Origin: Paraburkholderia lacunae | GTDB taxonomy: Bacteria; Pseudomonadota; Gammaproteobacteria; Burkholderiales; Burkholderiaceae | Length of the DNA: 64,000 bases | NCBI RefSeq assembly: GCF_003353175.1 | Contig: NZ_QHKS01000002.1 | Location: forward strand, 356,863-420,862 | Direction of reading: 5' to 3' | Shown: in pieces, positions 40,805 to 53,476 of the stretch | How positions within the stretch are numbered: position 1 is the stretch's first letter | How the letters are laid out: each line of letters begins with the position of its first letter | The notes under the pieces: generated by a model | What the model was told of the DNA's origin: nothing | Databases searched by the model: none | The model's input: only the letters and a program-made list of their open reading frames with translations | Position numbers and translations under genes: made by a program

Positions 40805-41553
40805 TGCGGTTGACTCCCGCAGGCGAGAGGCAGCCGCTCACCGGACGCCGCTCCAGGCCGGGGATCTGCCGGCCGCGGCTGACGCGCGAGCCAGCTCGAC
40901 ACTGCGGTGATGTCCTTGTCGGTCAGCTTGACGGCGATCGTATGCATGCAGTCCGGCGCGAGCGCGCGACGCGTGCCCGAGCGCCATGTGCCCATCTGTC
41001 CCGCGATGTAGCTCGCGTGTAGACCGAGCAGCCCCGGAATGCCCGGCTGCGTGCCGGTCATGCGCGCGCCGTGGCACGCGATGCAGGCCGGTATCCTGCG
41101 CGCCGGGTCGCCCTGCGTGACGAGACGCTGGCCGGCCGCGAGCACGGCAGGCGAGACTTCGGCGTGGTCGGCATTGGGATAGGGCGGTTGCAGGTCGGCG
41201 AAGTACTGGCTGATCTTGCGCAGGTATTCATCCGGCAGAAAGGCGAGCAGATAGCCCATCGGCGGATAGGTGCGGCCGCCGTCGCGGAACGCGCTCAACT
41301 GGTTGAACAGGTAGTCGGCCGGTTTGCCGGCGATGCGCGGGAAGTAGTCGTCGTTCAGACCCTGGCCGTGCACGCCGTGGCACGAGGTGCAGGCGCGCAC
41401 GCGCTCGTCCATCGCCGAGGGCATGGGGCCCGGCGCGCCGCTGGCCGCGAACGCCGCGCCACTCCACATGACGTAAAACACCAACAGAATCGAAGATCCG
41501 ATAGTTCTACGGTGCACGCCAGGCCTCGTCGGGGAACGCGATTTATTTCTCAT
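40801..41553 (-). CDS. Dihaem cytochrome c
   Basis: A 250-residue exported protein with a signal peptide ending near SGAAFAASG. Two haem sites are CTSCH and CIACH, each in a class I-like domain (FPRIAGKPADYLFNQLSAFR and PGLLGLHASYIAGQMGTWR). This resembles the c4-type dihaem proteins. It is the first gene of the cytochrome/oxidase run on the minus strand. The ATG at 41553 is preferred to an in-frame TTG five codons earlier; neither has a strong ribosome-binding site. Confidence 0.88.
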   Translation of the reverse strand: MRNKSRSPTRPGVHRRTIGSSILLVFYVMWSGAAFAASGAPGPMPSAMDERVRACTSCHGVHGQGLNDDYFPRIAGKPADYLFNQLSAFRDGGRTYPPMGYLLAFLPDEYLRKISQYFADLQPPYPNADHAEVSPAVLAAGQRLVTQGDPARRIPACIACHGARMTGTQPGIPGLLGLHASYIAGQMGTWRSGTRRALAPDCMHTIAVKLTDKDITAVSSWLARQPRPADPRPGAASGERLPLACGSQPQ

Positions 41554-41992
41554 GCATTCGATGACCAATGCATGACAACCCTGCCAATTCTTCTTTTATA
41601 ACGACTGCAAAAACAGCAAATCGAAACGGATTTATTTTTTGGGGCGCGGTGTTGAATCGATACGGCGATGCAATTGCGTGATGAAGACAATCATTGGCCA
41701 GAATGCGCCGATGGGTGGCGGCTTTCGGGCTGTGGGAATGGGTGTTCGTTATGTCGGGCAGCGGGTAGCAGGTTGCAGGAATTTATCCGGTGCGTCAACC
41801 GGAAGCGAGGGGCTAACCGGTTGGGCACCTGACCATCATAGGTGGCGCCTGGAGCCGATTCAACCTTTCGATTGCGCATGGATTGAGGGCGGACAGCATG
41901 GCGAAACGCGCTCGATACCTGATTCGCCGCGTGCGTCGAGCCATACGCATCGAACTGTTCAGGCCGACGCGCATATCGCAACGCTGCGTGCG
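41554..41992. other. Gap between cytochrome and LysR genes, no gene seen
   Basis: About 440 bp without a supported gene. The part next to the cytochrome start (about 41585-41640) is A/T-rich and probably holds the minus-strand promoter of the oxidase cluster. No clear FNR/ANR-type palindrome was found by eye. Confidence 0.5.
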
Positions 41993-42892
41993 TCAGCTGA
42001 AGAGCCGCATCAGCGCCGTGCGTGCGTTGCTCACGCGTTCGCTTTCGCCGATTCGCCCCGGCAACAGATGAAACTCGACCGCCGGCAGCGGCGGCAGTCC
42101 GACACTCGGCGGACATGCCACCACGCCCGCACCGATCGACGACTCGTTCAGGCAGGACATGCCGAGCCCTGCCTTCAGCGCGAGTTGCAAGCCGGCGACC
42201 CCGGACGCGGAATGCGACACCAGATACGGCACCTTGCGCTCGTCGAGGAGCTTTACGACGAAGCGCTGCAACTGGCAGCTCGACGGCAGCAGCACGAGTG
42301 GATAGGGCGTTGCCGGATGCGGGCTGGCATCGGCCGCACTGACCCACAGCAGCTTCTCGCGGCGCACGACTGTGCTTTGCGCACTGGCGGTGGCGCCAGT
42401 GCGCTGTCGGGCTCCCCGGTTGCCGGGCGTCACGAGCCGCAACGACAGGCCGATGTCGAACGAGGCATCGTCCGCGGCGCTGCTGTCGATCACGGCGCTC
42501 GGCAGCACGGTGACGTGCAGTTTCAGGCGCGGGTGCTGCTCCGAAAAGGCCTTGAGAATGCGCGCGATATCGTGCGGACGGTAGTAGTCCGTGATGGCGA
42601 TACGCAGTTCACCGTCGAGCGAGCGGCCTTGCAGGTCTTCGAACGCGGCTTCGCTCATCGCGAGAATGCGCCGCGCGTGATCGAGCAGGCGGCTGCCCGC
42701 CGGTGTGGCGGTGACGCCCTGCTTGCTGCGCACGAAAAGCGGCTGGCCGGCGCGCTCTTCCAGTTTTTTCAACTGCTCGCTCACCGACGATTGGGACAGG
42801 AACACGCGTTGCGCGCCTGCCGAGACGCTGCCCGATTCGGCGACGGCGACGAAGGTCCGCAACTGCGTCAGATCGAATCCACGTTGGTTCAT
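41993..42892 (-). CDS. LysR-family transcriptional regulator
   Basis: A 299-residue regulator. The winged HTH is at residues 6-65 (LTQLRTFVAVAESGSVSAGA, then SQSSVSEQLKKLEERAG). An effector-binding domain follows from about residue 90. It is divergent from an MFS gene 98 bp away, the usual layout for a LysR regulator controlling its neighbour. The start ATG at 42892 begins MNQRGFDLTQL. Confidence 0.92.
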   Translation of the reverse strand: MNQRGFDLTQLRTFVAVAESGSVSAGAQRVFLSQSSVSEQLKKLEERAGQPLFVRSKQGVTATPAGSRLLDHARRILAMSEAAFEDLQGRSLDGELRIAITDYYRPHDIARILKAFSEQHPRLKLHVTVLPSAVIDSSAADDASFDIGLSLRLVTPGNRGARQRTGATASAQSTVVRREKLLWVSAADASPHPATPYPLVLLPSSCQLQRFVVKLLDERKVPYLVSHSASGVAGLQLALKAGLGMSCLNESSIGAGVVACPPSVGLPPLPAVEFHLLPGRIGESERVSNARTALMRLFS

Positions 42893-42990
42893 GATTCGGC
42901 ATATCCGATGGAAGTCATCTGATTTTCCGGCTTTTCCGATGATTAGCACAGCCGTAGGATACCTCCAATTCATTCTTGCCGAGGGGCGTC

Positions 42991-44295
42991 ATGGGAAACG
43001 AACCGGTTGCATCCGTGCGGGCGTTGGGCGAGCGCGCGGCGAGTCATCGGTGGAAGGTGCTGGGGGTCGGCTTTGCGGCGAACGCAAGTTTTTCCGCGGC
43101 GTTTTCGGGCATTCCGACCACGGCCGTATTTCTGCGCTCGGGCTATCACCTGAACAATCATGGCCTGGGGCTCGTGCTCGGCATGCTCGGGCTGGGCATC
43201 GCGGTCAGCGAATTGCCTTGGGGACTGCTGACGGACCGTTGGGGCGACCGTCGCGTGCTGCTGCTTGGGCTCGGCTCGACGGCTGCGGCGCTGGGGGCAC
43301 TGGCGTTGTTCGTGGCGCCCGCCGGCACACATGTGCCGGGCGCTTCGATGCTCGCGCTCGGGCTGCTTCTGGTCGGCCTGCTCGGCGGCAGTGTCAACGG
43401 TTCGAGCGGCCGCGCGGTGATGGCCTGGTTTCGCGAGGGTGAACGCGGCCTCGCGATGAGTATTCGCCAGACCGCGGTGCCGGCGGGCGGTGGGCTCGGC
43501 GCGCTGATATTGCCGGCGCTTGCGTCGAGGTTCGGCTTTGCGAGCGTGTACGCGGTGCTCGCGTTGGCGTGCGCGATGACCGCCGCGTTTGCGTGGCGCT
43601 GGCTGCACGAACCATCGCACGTCGAAGTGAAGGGGGCGGGCGCGTCTCATCGCGGAGGCGTTTCGGGCGGAGCGCCGGCGAGCATTTCACCGTTGCGCGA
43701 CGTCGGCATCTGGCGCGTCGCGCTCGGCGGCGGTGTGCTGTGCGTGCCGCAGATCGCCATCGTGACGTTCGGGACAGTCTTTCTCCACGATTTCAGCCGT
43801 GCCGGTGTGCTGGCGATCAGCGCGACAATGGCCGCGGTGCAAACCGGCGCTGCGCTTGCGCGGGTCTGGAGCGGCGGCTGGACCGACCGGCGCGGCAATC
43901 GCCGTGCTTATATGCGCGCCTGCAGTCTGCTGACCGCGGTGCTGTTTGCGTCGCTCGCGTTGGTGACGGCGGCAGCCGGCATGCGGCACGCGCAGATGAC
44001 CGCCGTGTTCGCGCTGATGATCGTGCTGGGCGGCGTGTGCGCATCCGCATGGCACGGCGTCGCTTTCACGGAACTTGCGACGCTCGCGGGTACGAGCCGC
44101 GCCGGTACCGCGCTCGCGATGGGCAATACCTGTGTCTTTCTTACGCTGTTCCTGACGCCGCTGGCGATTCCACTGTTGTTGTCGGTGGGCTCGTGGCCGA
44201 TGGTGTGGGTGGTTGCCAGCGTGTGTGCGTTGATTGCATTGCCGGTGTTTCCGCGTGCGGCTCGCGCGACCAGAATGACGACGGCGCAGGTTTGA
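42991..44295 (+). CDS. MFS transporter
   Basis: A 434-residue permease with about 12 transmembrane segments. The loop 2-3 motif is GLLTDRWGDRRVLLLG near residue 85 and its half-repeat is SGGWTDRRGNRRAYMR near residue 295. GAGGGG lies 4 bp before the ATG at 42991. Substrate unknown; the LysR neighbour is likely its regulator. Confidence 0.87.
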   Translation: MGNEPVASVRALGERAASHRWKVLGVGFAANASFSAAFSGIPTTAVFLRSGYHLNNHGLGLVLGMLGLGIAVSELPWGLLTDRWGDRRVLLLGLGSTAAALGALALFVAPAGTHVPGASMLALGLLLVGLLGGSVNGSSGRAVMAWFREGERGLAMSIRQTAVPAGGGLGALILPALASRFGFASVYAVLALACAMTAAFAWRWLHEPSHVEVKGAGASHRGGVSGGAPASISPLRDVGIWRVALGGGVLCVPQIAIVTFGTVFLHDFSRAGVLAISATMAAVQTGAALARVWSGGWTDRRGNRRAYMRACSLLTAVLFASLALVTAAAGMRHAQMTAVFALMIVLGGVCASAWHGVAFTELATLAGTSRAGTALAMGNTCVFLTLFLTPLAIPLLLSVGSWPMVWVVASVCALIALPVFPRAARATRMTTAQV

Positions 44296-44392
44296 GATGC
44301 AACTGCGCCGAGTCTAGAAAAACAGAATCCAATGGCGCTTTGTATTCCGATGCAGATAGCGCTGCAATGGTCGATCAGATTTTCTCTCGGAT

Positions 44393-44406
44393 TCGGAACA
44401 TTCCGA
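44393..44406. promoter_or_regulatory. RcsAB-box-like palindrome upstream of RR3
   Basis: TCGGAACATTCCGA is a 14-bp palindrome with 6-bp arms. It equals the published RcsAB box TAAGAATATTCCTA at 10 of 14 positions, including the ATTCC core. It lies 143 bp before the RR3 start. Confidence 0.45.
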
Positions 44407-44548
44407 TTTTCGCAGGTTTATGGCGATGGTTTTATGGCCGACCTTGGCGTTTCCGTCCAAAGCCAGGGGTGCTGGAGCGTACGTGCCTTGCGCTGCGCTC
44501 TCCTTACGCGAGCGCCGAATACGCCTACAACAAACGAGAGAAATCATA

Positions 44549-45202
44549 GTGAACCTTCGAGTCATTCTGGCGGACGATCATCCCTTTGTTCTGGTTGGCA
44601 TTCGCGCTGCACTAGAAATGCATGCCGATGTCGCGATTGTCGGTGAGGCGTCCACGCCCACTTCGTTGATCAAACTGTTGCAGAGCACACCTTGCGATGT
44701 GCTCGTCACCGATCTCACGATGCCCGAGGCATCCGGCGCCGTCGAAGACGGCCTACGGCTCATCAGGCGAATCCGACGCGACTGGCCGTCGCTACGCGTC
44801 GTCGTGATGACGGCGCTGACGAACGTCGCGATCTTGCGTTCCATCGTGTCAGACGGCGCAGTCAGCATGCTAGGCAAAATGGAAACAATGGATGAACTAT
44901 GGCAAGCGATTTTGGCGAGCGGCAAAGGCGAGATTCACATCGGCCGCTCGATCGTCGAAGCGCTTGCGCAGCCTGAAAGCGAAGCGTGCGACCTGCGTCC
45001 GAATCCACGTTTATCCGAACGCCAGACGGAAATCATAAGAATGTTCGTGCGTGGCCAGTCGGTCTCTCAGATTGCCGCGGCGCTCGGATGCCATCGCCGC
45101 AGCGTTAGCCGGCAAAAGCGCTTTGCGATGGCCAAGATTGGTGTCGCCAATGCCCCCGGTCTTTTTGCTTATGTTCGCGCGAATGGGTTGACCGAAGTTT
45201 AG
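44549..45202 (+). CDS. Divergent RcsB/BvgA-like response regulator (RR3)
   Basis: A 217-residue LuxR-family regulator. Receiver residues are ILADDHP, phospho-Asp in VLVTDLTMPEAS, Thr in VVMTALT and Lys in SMLGKMET. The HTH (RLSERQTEIIRMFVRGQSVS) ends in RRSVSRQKRFAMAKIG, which departs from the KT(V/I)SAQK form of the other four. The GTG at 44549 is chosen: it has GAGAGA 7 bp upstream and gives the normal receiver N-terminus. Confidence 0.87.
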   Translation: MNLRVILADDHPFVLVGIRAALEMHADVAIVGEASTPTSLIKLLQSTPCDVLVTDLTMPEASGAVEDGLRLIRRIRRDWPSLRVVVMTALTNVAILRSIVSDGAVSMLGKMETMDELWQAILASGKGEIHIGRSIVEALAQPESEACDLRPNPRLSERQTEIIRMFVRGQSVSQIAAALGCHRRSVSRQKRFAMAKIGVANAPGLFAYVRANGLTEV

Positions 45203-45245
45203 ATCGCATGCCAAAGCAATTATCTGGTTGAGAAGTTGGTTCATT

Positions 45246-45259
45246 TAAGAGCGATCTTA
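45246..45259. promoter_or_regulatory. RcsAB-box-like palindrome upstream of RR4
   Basis: TAAGA-GCGA-TCTTA is a palindrome with the 5-4-5 layout of the RcsAB box and matches it at 9 of 14 positions, including the full TAAGA arm. It lies 92 bp before the RR4 start. Confidence 0.45.
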
Positions 45260-45351
45260 TTTTTATCGGCGCAGGAGTGTTGAATGATCGCGGCAGGGCC
45301 AGTTGCTACGAAGAGAGCGACGGCGATTTCGGGTACAGAGGGGAAAAGAAG

Positions 45352-46044
45352 ATGAACGCTAACGCCGACATAAATACGCCGATTCGCGCCATCATCGCGG
45401 ACGATCATCCACTGGTTCTGCTGGCGCTCGAAAACATGTTGGTGGGTTATCCGAACATGCAGATCGTCGGTCGCGCGGCTGATGCTGCCGAGCTTTTTAC
45501 GGAGGTCGATCGCGTCTCGTGCGACCTCGTTCTGATGGATCTTTACATGGCGGGTGGTTTGTATGGCGACGGGCTCGAATCTGTCAGGCAGTTCAAGGTA
45601 CGGTATCCCGAAGTGGCGCTTGTCGTACTCACCATGGAAACCGAAGCCGAGGCGTTAAAGAAAGTCATCGCGCTCGGCGTGAATGGGCTGATGAGCAAGC
45701 GGGATCGGATCGATCTGCTTCATGTCGCCATCGTCACCGCGCTGGCGCGCGAATGCTATCTCGGGCCCGCGGTCCGCGCGATGATCGACGACGCGGCGAG
45801 GGTGCGGCGGCTCGATTTCGTTCGTCAGATGTTGTCGCGCCGCGAATTGGAGGTGTTCACCCAATACGCTTGCGGATTCGGCGTAACGGAGATTGCCGTC
45901 CGGCTGGGGCGCAGCGTGAAGACGATCAGCGCCCAGAAATGTTCCGCGATGCGCAAGCTTGCTCTTAACAGCGACGCGGACTTGTTCCGCTTCGCCGTCG
46001 AACACGGCGTGATTCCTGACGATCGCATGCAACACCGGCGCTGA
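45352..46044 (+). CDS. RcsB-like response regulator (RR4)
   Basis: A 230-residue regulator. Receiver motifs are IIADDHP, phospho-Asp in LVLMDLYMAGGLYGDG (Ala instead of Pro after Met), Thr in VVLTMET and Lys in GLMSKRD. The YGDG loop is RcsB-like. The HTH is MLSRRELEVFTQYACGFGVT with VKTISAQKCSAMRKLA. AGAGGGGAAAAGAAG precedes the ATG at 45352. RR5 follows 111 bp downstream. Confidence 0.9.
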   Translation: MNANADINTPIRAIIADDHPLVLLALENMLVGYPNMQIVGRAADAAELFTEVDRVSCDLVLMDLYMAGGLYGDGLESVRQFKVRYPEVALVVLTMETEAEALKKVIALGVNGLMSKRDRIDLLHVAIVTALARECYLGPAVRAMIDDAARVRRLDFVRQMLSRRELEVFTQYACGFGVTEIAVRLGRSVKTISAQKCSAMRKLALNSDADLFRFAVEHGVIPDDRMQHRR

Positions 46045-46057
46045 GTCGGCGAGGCGT

Positions 46058-46137
46058 CGCGCCGCCCAGGCGGCGCGGCGAAGAGAAAATGTACTGGCGT
46101 AGCCTGGGGATGCACACCGTGTGCAGGGCATGCCAGT
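46058..46137 (+). promoter_or_regulatory. Two hairpins in the RR4-RR5 gap
   Basis: CGCGCCGC/GCGGCGCG (46058-46065, 46070-46077) forms a tight stem just after RR4. A second structure spans 46093-46137: outer arms ACTGGC/GCCAGT enclose the 15-bp palindrome TGCACACCGTGTGCA (46111-46125). It ends 18 bp before the RR5 ATG. It could be an operator or a structured leader. Confidence 0.5.
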
Positions 46138-46155
46138 CGATAAGACAACAACAAA

Positions 46156-46800
46156 ATGACACAGAAGATCCGCGTCATCGTGGCCGACGATCATGCCTGC
46201 GTTCGTCTTGGCGTCATCCGTCTGCTGCAAACCGTGCCGCACGTCGAAATAATCGGCGAGGCGCCCGACACCGAAACGTTGGCTGAACTGCTCGACACCC
46301 ATGCGTGCGACGTCATCGTGTCGGACATCGGAATGCCTGGCATCCACGGCGGCCACAACGTCGTGTCGTTTCTGCGCCGGCTGCTGCGGGTTAGGCCCCA
46401 TCCTCGCGTCGTCATACTTACGATGATCCGCCATGCACACATACTCACGGGCCTGTTGCACATTGGTGTGGCCGGCATCGTCGACAAATGCGACACCACC
46501 ACGGCGCTGATCGACGCCATCAACGCCGTGATGGCCGGTGACATCTATCTGTCGGATCAGGCGCGCGTCGCGATCGAAGCCGCGGATGCTTCGCTGCAGC
46601 CTCGCGCGGGTGTCCTGAGTGCGCGCGAATGGCAGGTCTTCCAGCTTTATGTGCAAGGCCTCGCCGTCTACGAGATCGCAGCGCGCCTGCAGCGCAGCGG
46701 CAAGACCATCAGCACACAGAAACGCAGCGCGATGCGCAAGCTCGGCCTTGAAACGGAAAACGACCTCATCGAATACGCCAGGCAGATAGGGTTGACCTGA
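46156..46800 (+). CDS. RcsB-like response regulator (RR5)
   Basis: A 214-residue regulator. Receiver motifs are IVADDHA, phospho-Asp in VIVSDIGMPGIHGG, Thr in VILTMIR and Lys in GIVDKCD. The HTH is VLSAREWQVFQLYVQGLAVY with GKTISTQKRSAMRKLG and a C-terminal DLIEYARQIGL like RcsB. It is the last of the five regulators, 250 bp before the aquaporin gene and near the BvgS-like kinase. Confidence 0.9.
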   Translation: MTQKIRVIVADDHACVRLGVIRLLQTVPHVEIIGEAPDTETLAELLDTHACDVIVSDIGMPGIHGGHNVVSFLRRLLRVRPHPRVVILTMIRHAHILTGLLHIGVAGIVDKCDTTTALIDAINAVMAGDIYLSDQARVAIEAADASLQPRAGVLSAREWQVFQLYVQGLAVYEIAARLQRSGKTISTQKRSAMRKLGLETENDLIEYARQIGLT

Positions 46801-47050
46801 CAGGCCTGTGAGGAAAATCACCATGCTTCGTCAATGATTCTTAGTAATTTGGGACTCGTCTGATTGATCCGTCAGCGTTGCCATTCCATAGTTCCTGATT
46901 CACGACGGTCTTTCCGTGCGCTCACCTGACAGCATGATTCATTTCGTCATGCTGAGCAGAATGGAACCGTCAATCAATCTGTGCGGAAGGTTCGTGGCTT
47001 GAGCGCGGCGCCGTCTGTCCAGTGAACAGATAATCGGGCTGGGAGGCGGG

Positions 47051-47800
47051 ATGGTTGCGCTAGGTAAGCGGTTGTTGGTGGAGGGCGCTGGAACGGCCTG
47101 GCTGGTGTTCGTCGGTTGCGGCAGCATAGTCTTGAATACTCCCGCCGCCCAGCAGGGTTACGGTACGCCCGAGGTGGCGCTTGCGTTCGGTTTGGCGCTA
47201 GCCATGGCCCATTACATGTTTTACGGCCTCTCTGGCGCGCATTTCAACCCGGCCGTCACGGTCGGCTTTGCGATTGCGCAACGGTTTCCGATTCGCGATC
47301 TGTTGCCCTACCTCGCCGCCCAGATTCTCGGGGCGATTGCCGGTGCAGCCCTGCTGGCTTACGTGGCGAGTGGCCGGCCCGGTTTCGAACTGACCGCGAG
47401 CGAGTTCGGCGCGAATGGGTTCGGCGATCACTCTCCTTCCGACTATCAATTTCACTCGGCGCTTGCCACTGAGCTGGCGCTGTCGTTCGCTTTCGTCCTG
47501 GTTAGTCTGATGGTACGCAGCCGGCGAAGCTTGAAATCGATCGCACCCCTCGTCATCGGCGCGTGTCTGATGCTCGTCTATATGGTGTCGATTCCGGTCA
47601 CCAACGGCTCGGTCAATCCCGCTCGCTCCACAGGCCAGGCGTTGTTCGTCGGCAACTGGGCACTCGACCAGCTCTGGTTGTTCTGGGCCGCGCCCATGTC
47701 TGGCGGTGTCGCCGCAGGCGCCCTGTTCTCGTTTCTATGGGGCAAGCCGGCCGGTCGCGCCGCTGCGGCGCTTTCCCGCGAACACCGCGAAGCCGCGTGA
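47051..47800 (+). CDS. aqpZ: Aquaporin Z-like water channel
   Basis: A 249-residue MIP channel with six transmembrane helices and two NPA half-helices (GAHFNPAVTV near residue 64, GSVNPARSTG near residue 188). The Arg after the second NPA is present. The short loops fit a water-selective AqpZ rather than a glycerol facilitator. Its TGA overlaps an in-frame GTG of the downstream kinase gene (GTGA), so the two may be translationally coupled. The 46801-47050 gap shows nothing clear. Confidence 0.9.
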   Translation: MVALGKRLLVEGAGTAWLVFVGCGSIVLNTPAAQQGYGTPEVALAFGLALAMAHYMFYGLSGAHFNPAVTVGFAIAQRFPIRDLLPYLAAQILGAIAGAALLAYVASGRPGFELTASEFGANGFGDHSPSDYQFHSALATELALSFAFVLVSLMVRSRRSLKSIAPLVIGACLMLVYMVSIPVTNGSVNPARSTGQALFVGNWALDQLWLFWAAPMSGGVAAGALFSFLWGKPAGRAAAALSREHREAA

Positions 47801-47832
47801 GCGGCGCCTCGCAGCACTTCCTGGCATCACTG

Positions 47833-52281
<4,449 letters not shown>

Positions 52282-52403
52282 TGGGCTGGCGCGCCGCATC
52301 GTGTCGCGGCGCGGTTGTACGTGTGGTCCGCGGCTGGCGGCGTCGGCGCAGATAGTCGAGGTGGCAGAGCGAAGAACAGCGGGAGGAACAAGGCAGGAGG
52401 GCG

Positions 52404-52472
52404 AAAAAAAACGCGGCCGAAGCCGCGTTAAAGATTTGGAGACATCCCTCGATGAAGGAGTCACTTCTCGCA
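52404..52472 (-). ncRNA. Candidate small RNA ending in a strong terminator
   Basis: On the minus strand AACGCGGC-TTCG-GCCGCGTT (52429 to 52410) is followed by an eight-T run (52411-52404), a textbook terminator. No protein gene on that strand leads into it. A TATGCT at 52484-52479 with TTAATC 17 bp before it could start a transcript of about 70 nt. The promoter is weak by eye, so the transcript is hypothetical while the terminator is solid. Confidence 0.4.
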
Positions 52473-52530
52473 ATCCGAAGCATAACCGAGCCAGCGCAAA
52501 AGATTAATTACGAAATGCACAATTAACTTT

Positions 52531-52740
52531 TTGAAAATATCGACGAAAGCGTCGGCAGGACGTTGTTTCGCAAGCCAGGCCGATTACGTGCTGTCGTGCC
52601 GCACCGATGTGCGCATTGAAGGCGTCGCGCATATCGGCGCGAACGGCAACGCGATTGAAACGCGAGTGTTCGGTACGGACGCGCTGTCGTCGAGCAAGTA
52701 CCGGGGCGTGATGACCACGGGTATCCGTGACCGCCTCTGA
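52531..52740 (+). CDS. Small unrecognised protein or C-terminal fragment
   Basis: A 69-residue frame starting at TTG. It reads ADYVLSCRTDVRIEGVAHIG, then ANGNAIETRVFGTDALSSSK and YRGVMTTGIRDRL. It has protein-like composition but no ATG and no clear ribosome-binding site; the frame stays open upstream for only about 15 codons. A terminator follows within 20 bp, which suggests the end of a real transcription unit. The family was not recognised. Confidence 0.4.
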   Translation: MKISTKASAGRCFASQADYVLSCRTDVRIEGVAHIGANGNAIETRVFGTDALSSSKYRGVMTTGIRDRL

Positions 52741-52759
52741 AGTGCGTCACTTTGGAACG

Positions 52760-52785
52760 AAAAGCACCGCTCGCGGTGCTTTTTT
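52760..52785 (+). terminator. Rho-independent terminator
   Basis: AGCACCG/CGGTGCT with a CTCG loop (52763-52780) has an A-run before and TTTTTT after. It can act on the plus strand after the 52531-52740 frame; the A-run would also give some minus-strand activity. Confidence 0.85.
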
Positions 52786-52922
52786 CATTGGCGAATACGC
52801 GCGCATAGGCGTCACATCAGGCAACCCGCAGCGCCAACATGTTCGAAGGATTTGCACTAGTATGTGGTGGCTCCGCGCGGCCGGGTTTTCGGTGCGGCGG
52901 TGCATCAAGTCCGGAGAAGACC

Positions 52923-53357
52923 ATGATTGCGCTTCGAAAATTGAATCTGGCGGTGGTGTTGTGGGCGTTGGCGTCGGGTGTCGCCTTCGCGGACACGGTG
53001 GCCTTGAGGGCGGACCTTGAACCGTCGAGCGAAGTGCCGCCGCGTGTGAGTCATGGGCATGGCATGTTGAACGCCACGTTCAATACGTCGACCAAGACCC
53101 TGCAATGGTCGATCACCTATGAGGGGCTGAGCGGCCCGGCAACCGCAGCGCATTTCCACGGTCCCGCGCCCGTAGGCCAGAACGCCGGCATCCAGGTGCC
53201 GATCGGGAAGAGCGCGCTCGCCAGCCCGATCAAAGGATCGGCGGCACTCACTGAACAGCAGGTGACGGATCTGATGGCAGGGCAGTGGTACTTCAACATC
53301 CACACGGGACAGAACCCGACGGGCGAGATTCGCGGGCAGGTCTTGCCGGCGAACTAG
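52923..53357 (+). CDS. Exported CHRD-domain protein
   Basis: A 144-residue protein with a signal peptide (MIALRKLNLAVVLWALASGV, cleavage near AFAD) and one CHRD (chordin) domain. Typical residues are LEPSSEVPP, AAHFHGPAPVGQNAG and WYFNIHTGQNPTGEIRGQV. The His residues of HFHGPA and NIHT are family-conserved. The function of bacterial CHRD proteins is not known. GGAGAAG lies 5 bp before the ATG. Confidence 0.9.
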   Translation: MIALRKLNLAVVLWALASGVAFADTVALRADLEPSSEVPPRVSHGHGMLNATFNTSTKTLQWSITYEGLSGPATAAHFHGPAPVGQNAGIQVPIGKSALASPIKGSAALTEQQVTDLMAGQWYFNIHTGQNPTGEIRGQVLPAN

Positions 53358-53476
53358 GGCGTCGGGAATAACACGTTCGCAGGAGCCGGCGGTTTTCAAG
53401 ATTAGAATCCGCCGCCCACAGACGCATCGGCGAACGCACGTACCATGACGGGACACTATCGACGGAGCGCGTCCCA

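Noticed and set aside
41585..41640. FNR/ANR box controlling the oxidase cluster
   Set aside because: The stretch is A/T-rich as a promoter would be, but no TTGAT-N4-ATCAA-like palindrome was found.
45519..45968. 149-codon plus-strand frame inside RR4
   Set aside because: It is out of frame with a response regulator that has all its conserved residues and shows no domain of its own.
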